Shown one piece after another: positions 17,717 to 27,499 of a stretch of DNA of 64,000 nucleotides. This DNA comes from Lachnospiraceae bacterium (lineage in GTDB: Bacteria; Bacillota; Clostridia; Lachnospirales; Lachnospiraceae). Position 1 is the first letter of the stretch. Each line of letters begins with the position of its first letter. The translations under genes were made by a program, and so were the position numbers. The notes below the pieces were generated by a model, which did not search any database, had not been told where the DNA came from, and saw nothing but the letters and a program-made list of their open reading frames with translations. The DNA lies in NCBI GenBank assembly GCA_017427685.1, contig JAFRSH010000052.1, forward strand, positions 186,001-250,000, in the 5' to 3' direction.

Positions 17717-17733
17717 ATAGCAATATTTGATAA
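17717..17733 (+). promoter_or_regulatory. Putative regulon operator, copy 1
   Basis: ATAGCAATATTTGATAA; 16 of 17 bases match copy 3 at 48919 and 15 of 17 match copy 2 (minus strand, 35322-35338). It lies 22 bases upstream of a TATAAT. Confidence 0.55.
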
Positions 17734-17940
17734 GTGCGTTCATGTCTTGAAAAGTTATAATCATAGAAGTGCATGAATCGGGAAAAGCGCGCTATACAGC
17801 TATTTAGCAAGTTTTCTTTCGGACCGTGTTCCGAAGTTTTGATATATAAATCATAAGGGGAAAGGGGTTCTATATGACGTGATTCATACGGGGCTTCTTT
17901 TTACGCATAGATATAAATTCCTTTTTTAGGAGGCTTTGAA

Positions 17941-20868
17941 GTGAAAAAGACCAAAGGACTTTTAGTGTTCGCCGGCATAATAGTATTTATTATCGCCGCG
18001 GTTCTTGTAGCCGGACTTTTTGAAAAAGACAATTTTTCCGATAAGTACGAGGGCGTGGATCTGTCATATGACGTGACCGGACTCGGACGTGAAAACACTT
18101 ATAAGCTCTACAAGCTTGCGCATGCTTCATCGCCTTTTGCAGCTCAGGGTTTTTCTGTTGAGGCCGCTGACTTCGCTGAGGCTGTTGATGCCTACGTCAC
18201 AGACGGTATCGACGGTGTGGATCATGTTCTCTATACAGGAGACACTTCCGAGGTCACATGGGTCGTAGATGTTCCGGAATCCGGTCTTTACAACGTCTCC
18301 ATGAAGTATTATACCGTGGAGAGCAGAGGAGTTGAGATCGAGCGTGAATTCCTCATCAACGGAGAAGTACCTTTTAACGGTGCTGACGATCTTGCTTTCT
18401 CACGTATTTGGACAGACGGCGGAGAAGTTCATACAGATAACCGCGGCAACGAGCTTCGTCCTTCACAGGTGGAGAGATTCGAGTGGCAGGAAGCATCTTT
18501 CTCCGATTATCTCGGCTACGAGATCGAACCTTACCGTTTCTGGCTTGAGAAGGGTTCGAATTCTATAACTCTTAAGGCTGTCAATGAGCCTGTTATCATC
18601 AAATCACTTGATTTCAACGTGATCTCCAAGGATTACACATATTCTCAGTATAAATCCGATCATAAAAACCTGGCTGATTCAGCAGAGGCAGATTCATTTG
18701 TTCTCAAGATCGACGGCGAAAAGGCCAGCGGTCGTTCAGATGCTTCTCTTTACGCAAGGTTTGACAAGTCCGTTTCAAATACGGATCCTTACAGTATTAC
18801 AGCAACCAAGCTCAACTACATCGGCGGTGAAGCATGGAAGGTTCCCGGTCAGTGGGTCGAGTGGGATTTTGAAGTCCCCGGAGACGGTTTCTACAACATC
18901 ACCATCAAGGGTCGCCAGAGCTATCAGCGCGGCGGTATTTCCAACAGAAAGATCACGATTGACGGAAAGCTTCCCTTCGAGGAGGCTCAGGCTGTCGGCT
19001 TCGTTTATGATACCGACTGGGATATGATCACCCTTTCGGACAATGACGGTAATGCATACGACTTCTACCTTACAAAGGGCAAACACACCATCAGACTTGA
19101 GGCTACCCTTGCCAAACTCGGTGAGGTACTCAACGATCTTACCGACAGTGTTTACCGTCTTAATCTCATGTACAGGAAGATCATAGTTCTTACCGGAACC
19201 AATCCTGATACACATCGTGACTACAACATCAAGCAGGTTTATCCTGACATAATCGAAGCTATGGGTCTTGAGAGCAAGAGACTCTTTAAGACCGTTGATG
19301 ATTATGTTGCCATCACAGGAGAGAAATCAGACCAGATAGCAAACGCAGTTACGCTTGCTTCACAGCTTGAGCGTTTCAACAAAGATCCCAAAGATATCAC
19401 AAAGACGCTGACCAACTTCAAGGAGAACATCGCTGCTCTCGGTACATCGATCAATACGATCAGCGAGAGTAAGCTTGATGTTGATTATATCATCGTTCAG
19501 GGAAAGAATACCGAAGAAGTGAAAGACGACGCAGGTTTCTTCTCCAACCTCTGGCATGATATCAAATCATTCTTCGTTTCCTTCTTCTACGATTACAACT
19601 CGATCGGTGACGTATATGACGAAGACGATGAGGATACCATCGAGGTTTGGCTCCTTGCGGGACGTGACCAGAACAACATCATGAAGATGATGGTCGATGA
19701 CACGTTTACTCCGCAGACCGGTATCAAGGTCAACGTTCAGCTCGTTGCCGCGGACGCACTTCTTCCCGCGGTTGTTGCAGGCAAGGGACCTGATGTCGTT
19801 CTTACCGGCAACCAGCAGGATCCCGTCAACTACGCACTTCGTAATGCGGTAGAGGATCTTACACAGTTTGATGACCTTGATGAAGTTCTTTCGGAGTACC
19901 CGCTGAGTTCGTATCGTTCGTACCTCTTTGAAGGCGGAATGTACGCGCTTCCCGAAACACTCAACTACAACGTTATGTTCTATCGTAAGGATATCCTTGA
20001 GGAGCTCGGACTTGAGCCTCCGCAGACATGGGATGACCTTATAAACATGCTTCCCACGATCCAGGGTAACAGCATGACGCTTGCCGTTCCTTCCACAGAG
20101 CGTAAGATCGGTAACGTCATCAACCCCGACCTTTCATTGCTGATCTCGATGACGTACCAGTACGGCGGAGACTTCTACGATGATCAGGGTAAGAAGATAC
20201 AGATCGACAACGAGGAGAGCGTAAGAGCGTTCTCAAGATACACGAGCCTGTTTGTTGACTACGGTATCCCGCTCGAGCTTGACTTCGTTACACGTTTCCG
20301 TTCGGGCGAAGTTCCGATCGGTATCGCGGATTACAACACATTCAATACTCTCGTTCTTTCGGCTCCCGAGCTTCGTGGTCTTTGGGACTTCATGCCGATA
20401 CCCGGTGTCAAGAAGACGGATCAGAATGGGCAGGAATACATCGACAGATCTGTACATGGTTGGGGTCAGTGTTCGATGATGATCAAGACCGACGACGAGA
20501 GAGTCAAGAGAGATTCGTGGACATTCCTTAAGTGGTGGGCATCCTCCGAAACTCAGGTTCGTTACGGCAGAGAACTCGAGTCGGTTATGGGTTCCGCAGC
20601 AAGGTACGCGACCGCGAACGACGTTGCATTCAAGCAGCTCGCATGGAGTGCCGATCAGATCAAGGTTCTCGAAGAGCAGAGAAAGTGGGCAAGAGGCTTC
20701 CGAGAGATCGCCGGCGGATACTACACCAGCCGTCATCTTACCAATGCGGTACGTAAGGTCGTAAACCAGAAGCTCGATCAACGTGAGGTTCTCCTTGATT
20801 ATACGAGAACCATCAACGAAGAGATAACCAAGAAACGTAAAGAATACGGTCTGGAGACTGACGATTAA
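17941..20868 (+). CDS. Giant membrane-anchored solute-binding protein with two N-terminal beta-sandwich domains
   Basis: The 975-residue protein starts at GTG 17941 after AGGAGG. A membrane anchor without a lipobox (about 6-27) leads to two similar beta-rich, carbohydrate-binding-like regions (about 85-225 and 255-400; both have a VPE/VPG-DG-YN pattern such as VPESGLYNVSMKYY and VPGDGFYNITIKG). A helical region (about 400-550) precedes a C-terminal family-1-type binding protein domain (about 565-960; ITV-like LLAGRDQNN, AAVVAGKGPDVVL, LPETLNYNVMFYRKDIL). It is about twice the usual length. Two permeases follow within 12 bp, so it is probably their receptor. Confidence 0.82.
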   Translation: MKKTKGLLVFAGIIVFIIAAVLVAGLFEKDNFSDKYEGVDLSYDVTGLGRENTYKLYKLAHASSPFAAQGFSVEAADFAEAVDAYVTDGIDGVDHVLYTGDTSEVTWVVDVPESGLYNVSMKYYTVESRGVEIEREFLINGEVPFNGADDLAFSRIWTDGGEVHTDNRGNELRPSQVERFEWQEASFSDYLGYEIEPYRFWLEKGSNSITLKAVNEPVIIKSLDFNVISKDYTYSQYKSDHKNLADSAEADSFVLKIDGEKASGRSDASLYARFDKSVSNTDPYSITATKLNYIGGEAWKVPGQWVEWDFEVPGDGFYNITIKGRQSYQRGGISNRKITIDGKLPFEEAQAVGFVYDTDWDMITLSDNDGNAYDFYLTKGKHTIRLEATLAKLGEVLNDLTDSVYRLNLMYRKIIVLTGTNPDTHRDYNIKQVYPDIIEAMGLESKRLFKTVDDYVAITGEKSDQIANAVTLASQLERFNKDPKDITKTLTNFKENIAALGTSINTISESKLDVDYIIVQGKNTEEVKDDAGFFSNLWHDIKSFFVSFFYDYNSIGDVYDEDDEDTIEVWLLAGRDQNNIMKMMVDDTFTPQTGIKVNVQLVAADALLPAVVAGKGPDVVLTGNQQDPVNYALRNAVEDLTQFDDLDEVLSEYPLSSYRSYLFEGGMYALPETLNYNVMFYRKDILEELGLEPPQTWDDLINMLPTIQGNSMTLAVPSTERKIGNVINPDLSLLISMTYQYGGDFYDDQGKKIQIDNEESVRAFSRYTSLFVDYGIPLELDFVTRFRSGEVPIGIADYNTFNTLVLSAPELRGLWDFMPIPGVKKTDQNGQEYIDRSVHGWGQCSMMIKTDDERVKRDSWTFLKWWASSETQVRYGRELESVMGSAARYATANDVAFKQLAWSADQIKVLEEQRKWARGFREIAGGYYTSRHLTNAVRKVVNQKLDQREVLLDYTRTINEEITKKRKEYGLETDD

Positions 20869-20879
20869 AGGAGCAGGCT

Positions 20880-21818
20880 ATGGCATCATTCGCAAAATCC
20901 TACGTGGAAATGAAAAAGACCAATGCGCGTATCGCATGGAAGAAAGCAAAGTCCATGAAGACCTGCTATCTTTTCCTGCTTCCTTTTGCAGTGCTCTTTT
21001 TCACCTTTTATATATTGCCGATCTTCTCGTCAATATATTACAGCTTTACCTATTACAACATTCTCGAACCTCCGAAGTTCATTTTCCTGCAGAATTATAT
21101 CAACCTGATCCTTCAGGACGATGTATTCCTTATAGCGATCAAGAACACGTTCATTATCGCGGTTATTACGGGACCTATCGGATACATACTTCAGTTCGTT
21201 TGCGCATGGTTCATTAACGAGCTTCCGAAATGGCTTCGCGCGATAGTTGTCATCATGTTCTATTCGCCCTCGATCGCAGGAAATATCTACTACATTTTCT
21301 CGATCTTTTTCCGTGGAGATTCCTACGGATATGTAAACGGTCTGCTTATTGACCTCGGTATCACCAACGAACCGATATTCTTCCTTACGAACCCTGAGTA
21401 CATGATGACTCTTATCATCATCGTTCTCTTGTGGCTTTCGATGGGAGCCGGTTTCCTTGGATTCGTTGCCGGTCTGCAAGGCGTAGATCGGGCGCAGTAC
21501 GAAGCGGGTTATATCGACGGTGTCAAAAACCGCTGGCAGGAGCTGTGGTATATCACACTTCCCAACATGAAGCCCATGCTTCTGTTCGGTGCGGTCATGG
21601 CGATCACTTCATCATTCGGTGTAAGTGCACAGACCATGGCGCTTTGCGGATATCCCAGTACGGATTACGCGGCACGTACGATCGTTACCCACCTTTACGA
21701 CTACGGTTTCACCAGATTTGAGATGGGATACGCATCAGCCATTGCTACGATCCTGTTCATCGCGATGATCCTTTGCAACAAAGCGATACAGGGACTTTTA
21801 CGCAGAGTAGGTCATTGA
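20880..21818 (+). CDS. Carbohydrate ABC transporter permease, MalF type
   Basis: The 312-residue inner-membrane protein has about six hydrophobic segments, opening with CYLFLLPFAVLFFTFYILPIF. The cytoplasmic EAA loop that docks the ATPase reads EAGYIDGVKNRWQELWYITLP (first residues E-A-G-x-x-D-G). It follows the giant binding protein by 11 bp and precedes a MalG-type partner by 21 bp. No ATPase is encoded in the cluster, so a shared MsmX/UgpC-like ATPase must act in trans. Confidence 0.92.
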   Translation: MASFAKSYVEMKKTNARIAWKKAKSMKTCYLFLLPFAVLFFTFYILPIFSSIYYSFTYYNILEPPKFIFLQNYINLILQDDVFLIAIKNTFIIAVITGPIGYILQFVCAWFINELPKWLRAIVVIMFYSPSIAGNIYYIFSIFFRGDSYGYVNGLLIDLGITNEPIFFLTNPEYMMTLIIIVLLWLSMGAGFLGFVAGLQGVDRAQYEAGYIDGVKNRWQELWYITLPNMKPMLLFGAVMAITSSFGVSAQTMALCGYPSTDYAARTIVTHLYDYGFTRFEMGYASAIATILFIAMILCNKAIQGLLRRVGH

Positions 21819-21839
21819 TATTAAATTCGGGAGATTTTT

Positions 21840-22730
21840 ATGAGTAAAGCAGTCAGCAAATATCACAAAAAGCCGAAGATATTGCGCAGGCGTCAGCCGA
21901 ACCGCTCAAGGGGCGGCGATTTCGGAATTTATATTTTCCTTGCCATTATGTCCTGCATAATGGTACTTCCCCTTGTGTTCGCGATCAATCAGTCACTTAA
22001 GCCCATGGACGAGTTGTTCAGGTTCCCGCCCACATTCTTTGCGAAGAATCCGGGATTTGAGAACTTTACCGATCTGTTCGTTACCATGAACAAGTCGACT
22101 GTTCCTTTCTCGCGTTATATTTTCAATACGCTGTTCACAACGGCTGTCGGTACTGCAGGTCACGTCCTTATCGGATCAATGGCTGCTTTTGTGCTTGCCA
22201 AGTATAACTTCCCCGGTAGCAGGTTCTTCTTCGGTGTCGTAGTTACGGCCCTTATGTTCACGGGTTCGATCCTTATGATCCCCAACTACCTCATCATGAA
22301 CTCGCTCGGCTGGATCGATTCGCTGCTTGCTATTATCGTACCTGCTTTTGCGTCCCCGATGGGAGTCTTCCTGATGAAACAGTTCATGGAAGGTCTGCCG
22401 ACGGTTCTGATTGAAGCGGCCAAGGTCGACGGCGCTACCGAGTGGTATGTATTCACAAGGATCGTTATGCCCAACGTTAAGCCCGCTTGGCTTACCATCA
22501 TCATCTTTTCGGTACAGAGCCTTTGGAACAATCCGGCTTCCGTATATATCTACTCCGAGGAAAAGAAAGCACTTGTTTACGCGCTTTCACAGGTTTCGCT
22601 CGGTGGTGTTGCCAGAACAGGTCAGGCTGCGGCCGTTACAGTCGTTACCATGATCGTTCCTATTCTGTTGTTCGTTATCTCCGAGAGTCAGATCCTTGAG
22701 ACCATGGCAAGCTCGGGTATTAAAGACTGA
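21840..22730 (+). CDS. Carbohydrate ABC transporter permease, MalG type
   Basis: The 296-residue protein begins with a basic tail, then a membrane segment (about 28-48) and the N-terminal motif QSLKPMDELFRFPP typical of MalG-type permeases. The EAA loop is IEAAKVDGATEWYVFTRIVMP. It pairs with the permease at 20880 and is followed 14 bp later by the beta-propeller protein gene. Confidence 0.92.
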   Translation: MSKAVSKYHKKPKILRRRQPNRSRGGDFGIYIFLAIMSCIMVLPLVFAINQSLKPMDELFRFPPTFFAKNPGFENFTDLFVTMNKSTVPFSRYIFNTLFTTAVGTAGHVLIGSMAAFVLAKYNFPGSRFFFGVVVTALMFTGSILMIPNYLIMNSLGWIDSLLAIIVPAFASPMGVFLMKQFMEGLPTVLIEAAKVDGATEWYVFTRIVMPNVKPAWLTIIIFSVQSLWNNPASVYIYSEEKKALVYALSQVSLGGVARTGQAAAVTVVTMIVPILLFVISESQILETMASSGIKD

Positions 22731-22744
22731 AGGGAGGCGAGCGC

Positions 22745-24244
22745 ATGAAGAAATTATCTTTACTTTTGGCACTGATGCTCGTCCTTACTGCGTTATCTCC
22801 TGCAGCAGGAGCACTTGCCGACACGGGTTATTCCTACAACTATGACTTTTGGGGTGAGGTTGTGAACTCGCCCGATCCTTACGCGGTTAAAGCTACACTG
22901 ACTCATCTTGAGCTCGGTCTTGACAAGAAGCTTTCAAAGGCACAGGGATTGTTTGTTAAAGACAATCTGATCTATATCTGCGATACAGGTAACAACAGGA
23001 TAGTTGTTCTTGAGTACAAAGACGGTAATTATTCCGTATCCCGTATCATCGAATCCTTTGAAGGAGACGTTGAGGTTAATACCTTTAATGCTCCGAGTGA
23101 CATTTTTGTCAACGATGAACACATCTTCATTGCTGATACAGAGAACAACAGGATCGTTAAGCTTACATACGATCTTCAGTTCCTGCTTGAGTTTACAAAA
23201 CCGGACGATATCAACTTTGACCAGAGTATTACTTTCCTTCCTTCCAAATTCGTTGTGGACGGAGCGGAGAGAGTATTCTGTGTTGTTAGCCGTGTTAATA
23301 AGGGAATTGTTAAGTACGAGAACGACGGAAAGTTTAACGGCTTCGTCGGTGCTACCCGTGTAAGCTACGACCTTTTCGATTATATCTGGAAGAATTGGAT
23401 CGCTACGGAAGCACAGGCTGATGCGATGGCAGACTTTGTTCCCACCGAGTACGACAATATCGCTCTTGACGACGAAGGCTTTATGTATGTTGTTTCAACC
23501 AACTTTGATCCTTATCAGCTTTCGATCGGAAACTTTGATCCTATCAGAAGACTTAACTCTCTCGGTAATGATATCCTGATCAGAAACGGTAATGTTTATG
23601 TCATCGGCGACAATGACTGGACTGATATCGGTGTCTATACCGGAGCTTCCAAGCTTATAGATTGTACCGCTCTTGAAGACGGCACATATTTTGCTCTTGA
23701 TCGTACCAGAGGAAGAATATTCGGCTATGACGATCAGGGTAATCTGCTCTGTGCTTTCGGCGGAAACGGTAACAAAGACGGTTACTTCAGAATGCCCACA
23801 GCCATCGAGCATATGGGCCATGATCTGCTGGTCCTTGATTCACAGGATTGCCAGTTGACTGTATTCACTCCGACCGAGTACGGTAAGAAGATATTCTCGG
23901 CTATCTACGAGTATCAGCAGGGCCGTTACGATGAGTCGGCCAAAGAGTGGAAAGAAGTGCTCATGTACAACGGTAACTACGAGCTTGCTTACATAGGCAT
24001 CGGACGTGCGCTTCTGAGACAGAACAAATACGAAGAAGCCATGAGCTACTTCAAAACCAAATACGATGACAACAACTACGGCGATGCTTTCCAGTTATAC
24101 AGGAAGCAATGGGTTGAAGATCATATAGTGCTTCTGTTCGTGGTTATTGTGCTGGTACTTGTTGTACCGCTTATCATAGGCAGGATCAAGAGAGTCAGAT
24201 GGGAGGTAAAACGATTTGAAAACGACAGCAAGACGATTCGTTGA
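22745..24244 (+). CDS. Secreted NHL-type beta-propeller protein with TPR and C-terminal membrane anchor
   Basis: The 499-residue protein has a signal peptide (about 1-25), a six-bladed propeller with repeats such as ICDTGNNRIVVLE, IADTENNRIVKL and LDSQDCQLTVF, a TPR-like helical part (about 385-440: YDESAKEWKEVLMYNGNYELAYIGIGRAL) and one C-terminal membrane segment (about 457-478) before a basic tail. The propeller is therefore probably outside, tethered to the membrane beside the permeases. No catalytic residues are evident, so ligand binding or scaffold is likely. It overlaps the YIP1 gene by 29 bases. Confidence 0.8.
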   Translation: MKKLSLLLALMLVLTALSPAAGALADTGYSYNYDFWGEVVNSPDPYAVKATLTHLELGLDKKLSKAQGLFVKDNLIYICDTGNNRIVVLEYKDGNYSVSRIIESFEGDVEVNTFNAPSDIFVNDEHIFIADTENNRIVKLTYDLQFLLEFTKPDDINFDQSITFLPSKFVVDGAERVFCVVSRVNKGIVKYENDGKFNGFVGATRVSYDLFDYIWKNWIATEAQADAMADFVPTEYDNIALDDEGFMYVVSTNFDPYQLSIGNFDPIRRLNSLGNDILIRNGNVYVIGDNDWTDIGVYTGASKLIDCTALEDGTYFALDRTRGRIFGYDDQGNLLCAFGGNGNKDGYFRMPTAIEHMGHDLLVLDSQDCQLTVFTPTEYGKKIFSAIYEYQQGRYDESAKEWKEVLMYNGNYELAYIGIGRALLRQNKYEEAMSYFKTKYDDNNYGDAFQLYRKQWVEDHIVLLFVVIVLVLVVPLIIGRIKRVRWEVKRFENDSKTIR

Positions 24245-24896
24245 TTTTTTTACCAACAGAGCCGCATACGACAGATTCTTCAAGAGCCTGCGTTATGCTC
24301 TTTACGTGATCGTTCATCCCTTTGACGGTTTCTGGGATCTTACGCACGAGAAGAGAGGCAGCCTTGCGGCAGCAAACTTTATACTCATCCTTTCGCTTCT
24401 TACTTGCGTATTCAGGATCGAGTTTACGACCTTCCAGTTCATTAAGGTCAACTACGAGCGCGTTAATTTCTTTATGGAGATGATGGGAATCCTTCTTCCT
24501 TTCATTATCTTCGTTGTTACGAACTGGGCGCTTACGACACTGTTTGACGGCAAGGGAACACTTAAGGATGTATGGATCGCTTCGGCTTATGCCATGACAC
24601 CTTATCCGCTGATCGTTATCCCTAACACGATCCTCAGTAATTTCCTTGCGGAAGAAGAGGATACATTTAATTACTTCTTCCATGATTTTTCGATCGTGTG
24701 GTCGGCTTTGCTGTTTATCAGCGCTATTATGATGGTTCATGCTTACAGTATCGGCAAAACCATGCTTTGCATTGTTTTTACCATACTGGGTATGGCGATA
24801 GTTATCTTCCTGTTGCTGTTGTTCTTCAGTCTTATCAGCGACAGTGTTGCATACTTCTACTCGCTGTACAGAGAGATAATCTTCAGAATATATTAA
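24216..24896 (+). CDS. YIP1-family membrane protein, TTG start
   Basis: The 226-residue protein begins at TTG 24216, 9 bases after GGGAGG; no ATG fits that site. It has five membrane segments and the Yip1-family core (WIASAYAMTPYPLIVIPNTIL). YFDGFWDLTHEKRGSL-like sequence before the first membrane segment is usual in bacterial members near ABC systems. Function is unknown. The 29-base overlap with the propeller gene and the 49-bp gap to the DUF5696 gene suggest one operon. Confidence 0.82.
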   Translation: MKTTARRFVDFFTNRAAYDRFFKSLRYALYVIVHPFDGFWDLTHEKRGSLAAANFILILSLLTCVFRIEFTTFQFIKVNYERVNFFMEMMGILLPFIIFVVTNWALTTLFDGKGTLKDVWIASAYAMTPYPLIVIPNTILSNFLAEEEDTFNYFFHDFSIVWSALLFISAIMMVHAYSIGKTMLCIVFTILGMAIVIFLLLLFFSLISDSVAYFYSLYREIIFRIY

Positions 24897-24945
24897 CCGT
24901 AACGCGGATTGCCTGTTTTTAAACGGGCAAAGAGGAGGTTCCAAG

Positions 24946-27498
24946 GTGGAAGGAAAGAAATCCTTTATCAAAACCATACTTAATACAATCATCCCCATAC
25001 TTGTGCTGGGGCTCATTGTGCTCTTCGTTTTTTCGATCACTCCGGAGGAAGAAGCTCCTGTTGAAGTGGAAGTAAAAGGCGGTGAACCTGGTGAGGGCAG
25101 TGCCATTCTTGAGAATGATTATCTCGTTCTTAAGATGGATCGTGCCACATCACGCTTCAGCATCACTGACAAGACAACCGGAGCGGTTTGGACTTCCAAT
25201 CCCGAGGGTGCGGACAGTGACCCGCTTGCACCCACTATCGATAAGAAGTCAAATCTCAAGTCGACGCTTTATATTACATACGGCAATATCAACGGTGTAA
25301 TGACGACTTACAACAACTGCACCTACAGTATTGAGAAGGGCATCTTTGACGTCGTTGAGAACAAGGATTCGATCAGAGTGAATTATACGCTCGGTAATAC
25401 CGAGAAAGAGTACAAGATCCCTCTTGCTCTGCCCGAGAAGGATTTCAACGCCATCACCAAGAAGATGGAAAAGAAGGTTTCCAAGCAGATCAAAGAGTAT
25501 TACAGAAAGACGGATATCAATAACCTGAGAGCCTCCGATAACAAAGAAGAGCTCCTTGAAAGCTACCCCGATCTTGCCGAGATGAAACTCTACATTCTTC
25601 GTGACGGTGTACAACAGCACCTTAAAGCTGCTATCGAAGAAGCTTTCTGGAATGCCGGCTATGACGAAGAGCAGTATCAGGCTCACCTTGCAAGATATTC
25701 AAAGACTACGGTACAGGACATTCCGCTGTTTAACATCTCTGTCGAGTACAAACTTGAAGGACATGATCTTGTTGTTTCCGTTCCTTTTGACAGCATTGAG
25801 TACAAGCCTGATTACCCTATCGTAAATGTTGAACTTCTTCCTTATTTCGGAGCCGGAAGCACTGAAGATACTGGCTTTATAGTTCTTCCCGAGAGCGGCG
25901 GTGCTGTGATCGAATTCAATAACGGAAGATCCAATCAGAACGCATATTATGCCAACGTATACGGCTGGGACTATTGCCAGGAAAGAACCGACGTCGTTAC
26001 GGAGACCAGAAATACATTCCCTATGTTCGGTATGTCGAAGAACGGTGCTTCGTTCATCTGCATGCTTGAGGACGGAGCTTCATACGGCAACATAAACGCG
26101 GATGTCAGCGGAAGATTTGACAGCTATAACCATGTTGATGCCGGTTACTCGTTGATCCATTACGAGTCTTATGACGTGACAGGTAAATCTAATGCCGCTT
26201 TCTATGTATACGAGGAATCGCTTCCCGATGAGAGAGTATCACAGAGATACAGATTCTCGGGACATGACAATTACAGCGATATGGCTATAGATTACAGGGC
26301 TTATCTTCTTGAAAGATACCCTAATCTCGGTTCAAAGAAGAGTAACGGAATGCCTACAGTTATTGAGGTTGTGCAGGCCGTTGACAAAGTTCAGCAGACA
26401 GCAGGTGTTCCTTATAAGCAGCCTCTTGAGCTTACAACTTATGATGAAACCGTTGAGATGGCAGACGATCTTAAGAACCTCGGAGTCGATGATTTCTCCA
26501 TGAAGATCACCGGATTCATGAACGACGGCGTTACTCACTATGTCCTCAAGGATGTCGATCTTATTTCCAGATTAGGCGGAAAGAGCGATTTCAAAACAAT
26601 GATCGAAGCTCTTAAGGAACGCAACATTAAGATCTATCTTGAAGGTCAGCTCGATTTCGCTTATGACAGCGGAATCACGGACGGTTACCTCGGATTCAGG
26701 GACGCTGCCAAGTTTGTTACGCGTGAAAGAGCAGAGCTCTACGATTACTCCATAGTTTGGTACGGACAGGAAGAATACAATGATTCCTACGACCTCGTGA
26801 GACCCGAGTACACCAAGGAATGCTTTGATGTATTAAATGAATTTGCGTCCGATTACGGAACAGGTGTGGCTCTTCGTAATACCGGTTATCTCCTCAACAG
26901 CGATTACAATCCTAAGGATAGGGTTTCCAGAGAGACAGCAAAAGGCATTCAGAAGGATATCCTTTCCGAAGCTTCTCAAAGCGGAGTCATCATCAACGAA
27001 GGTAATGATTACGCACTTGAGTACGCAGATATCGTTACTTCGATGGATATAAGCAACTCCAACATGGCGATCATCGATTATGATATCCCGTTCTATGAGA
27101 TCGCGATCCACGGACTTGTCGATTATACGGGCGTTCCGATCAACCTTTCGGAAGACTTTGAATACGAACTCCTTAAATCGGCCGAGTTTGGCGCAGGACT
27201 TTCCTTCAGCTTTATGAAGGCAGAGCCCAACAGGATCCAGGAGACTTTCTACTCCAGATATTTCGGTTCGTCGTTTGATCTCTGGAAAGAGAAGGCGGCA
27301 CAGATTTATAAGCGTTATAAAACTGATTTCAATGATCTTTCGAATAAAAAGATAGTCAAACATTCTGTGGATGGAAGCGTCAGGGTTACGCAGTATGAAG
27401 ACGGGACGAGAGTATTTGTAAACTACGCATATACAGATCTTGAATCGGACGGTGTTAAGGTTCCCGCAAGAGATTACGTCGTAAAGAGAGGTGAGTGA
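24946..27498 (+). CDS. DUF5696 membrane-anchored protein, possibly glycosidase-like
   Basis: The 850-residue protein starts at GTG 24946 after AGAGGAGG. A membrane anchor (about 10-28) is followed by a beta-rich region whose opening (YLVLKMDRATSRFSITDKTTG.VWTSNP) is typical of DUF5696. The C-terminal half alternates helices and strands (e.g. NIKIYLEGQLDF, GTGVALRNTGYLLNSDY, GVIINEGNDYALEYADIV), as in a TIM barrel. That recalls retaining glycosidases with an N-terminal beta-sandwich, but I cannot name catalytic residues. It probably works on the cell surface beside the transporter. It overlaps the next gene region by 8 bases at most. Confidence 0.78.
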   Translation: MEGKKSFIKTILNTIIPILVLGLIVLFVFSITPEEEAPVEVEVKGGEPGEGSAILENDYLVLKMDRATSRFSITDKTTGAVWTSNPEGADSDPLAPTIDKKSNLKSTLYITYGNINGVMTTYNNCTYSIEKGIFDVVENKDSIRVNYTLGNTEKEYKIPLALPEKDFNAITKKMEKKVSKQIKEYYRKTDINNLRASDNKEELLESYPDLAEMKLYILRDGVQQHLKAAIEEAFWNAGYDEEQYQAHLARYSKTTVQDIPLFNISVEYKLEGHDLVVSVPFDSIEYKPDYPIVNVELLPYFGAGSTEDTGFIVLPESGGAVIEFNNGRSNQNAYYANVYGWDYCQERTDVVTETRNTFPMFGMSKNGASFICMLEDGASYGNINADVSGRFDSYNHVDAGYSLIHYESYDVTGKSNAAFYVYEESLPDERVSQRYRFSGHDNYSDMAIDYRAYLLERYPNLGSKKSNGMPTVIEVVQAVDKVQQTAGVPYKQPLELTTYDETVEMADDLKNLGVDDFSMKITGFMNDGVTHYVLKDVDLISRLGGKSDFKTMIEALKERNIKIYLEGQLDFAYDSGITDGYLGFRDAAKFVTRERAELYDYSIVWYGQEEYNDSYDLVRPEYTKECFDVLNEFASDYGTGVALRNTGYLLNSDYNPKDRVSRETAKGIQKDILSEASQSGVIINEGNDYALEYADIVTSMDISNSNMAIIDYDIPFYEIAIHGLVDYTGVPINLSEDFEYELLKSAEFGAGLSFSFMKAEPNRIQETFYSRYFGSSFDLWKEKAAQIYKRYKTDFNDLSNKKIVKHSVDGSVRVTQYEDGTRVFVNYAYTDLESDGVKVPARDYVVKRGE

Positions 27499-27499
27499 C

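Larger units (their letters stand above)
17636..17940. other. 305-bp intergenic region before the DUF5696/ABC system
   Basis: It holds the terminator at 17661, the 17-bp putative operator at 17717-17733, a TATAAT at 17756-17761 with no matching -35 (as in an activator-dependent promoter), a small hairpin (TTCGG/CCGAA near 17818-17835) and the GTG gene's AGGAGG site. I see no gene in it. Confidence 0.6.

Noticed and set aside
17941..20868. Accidental fusion of two genes in the 975-aa binding protein
   Set aside because: The frame is uninterrupted with even codon use and no internal ribosome site at the binding-domain boundary; the whole looks like a true multidomain protein.
24195..25106. 303-aa minus-strand frame over the YIP1 gene
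   Set aside because: YIP1 and DUF5696 are supported by family motifs and strong ribosome sites; this frame has neither.
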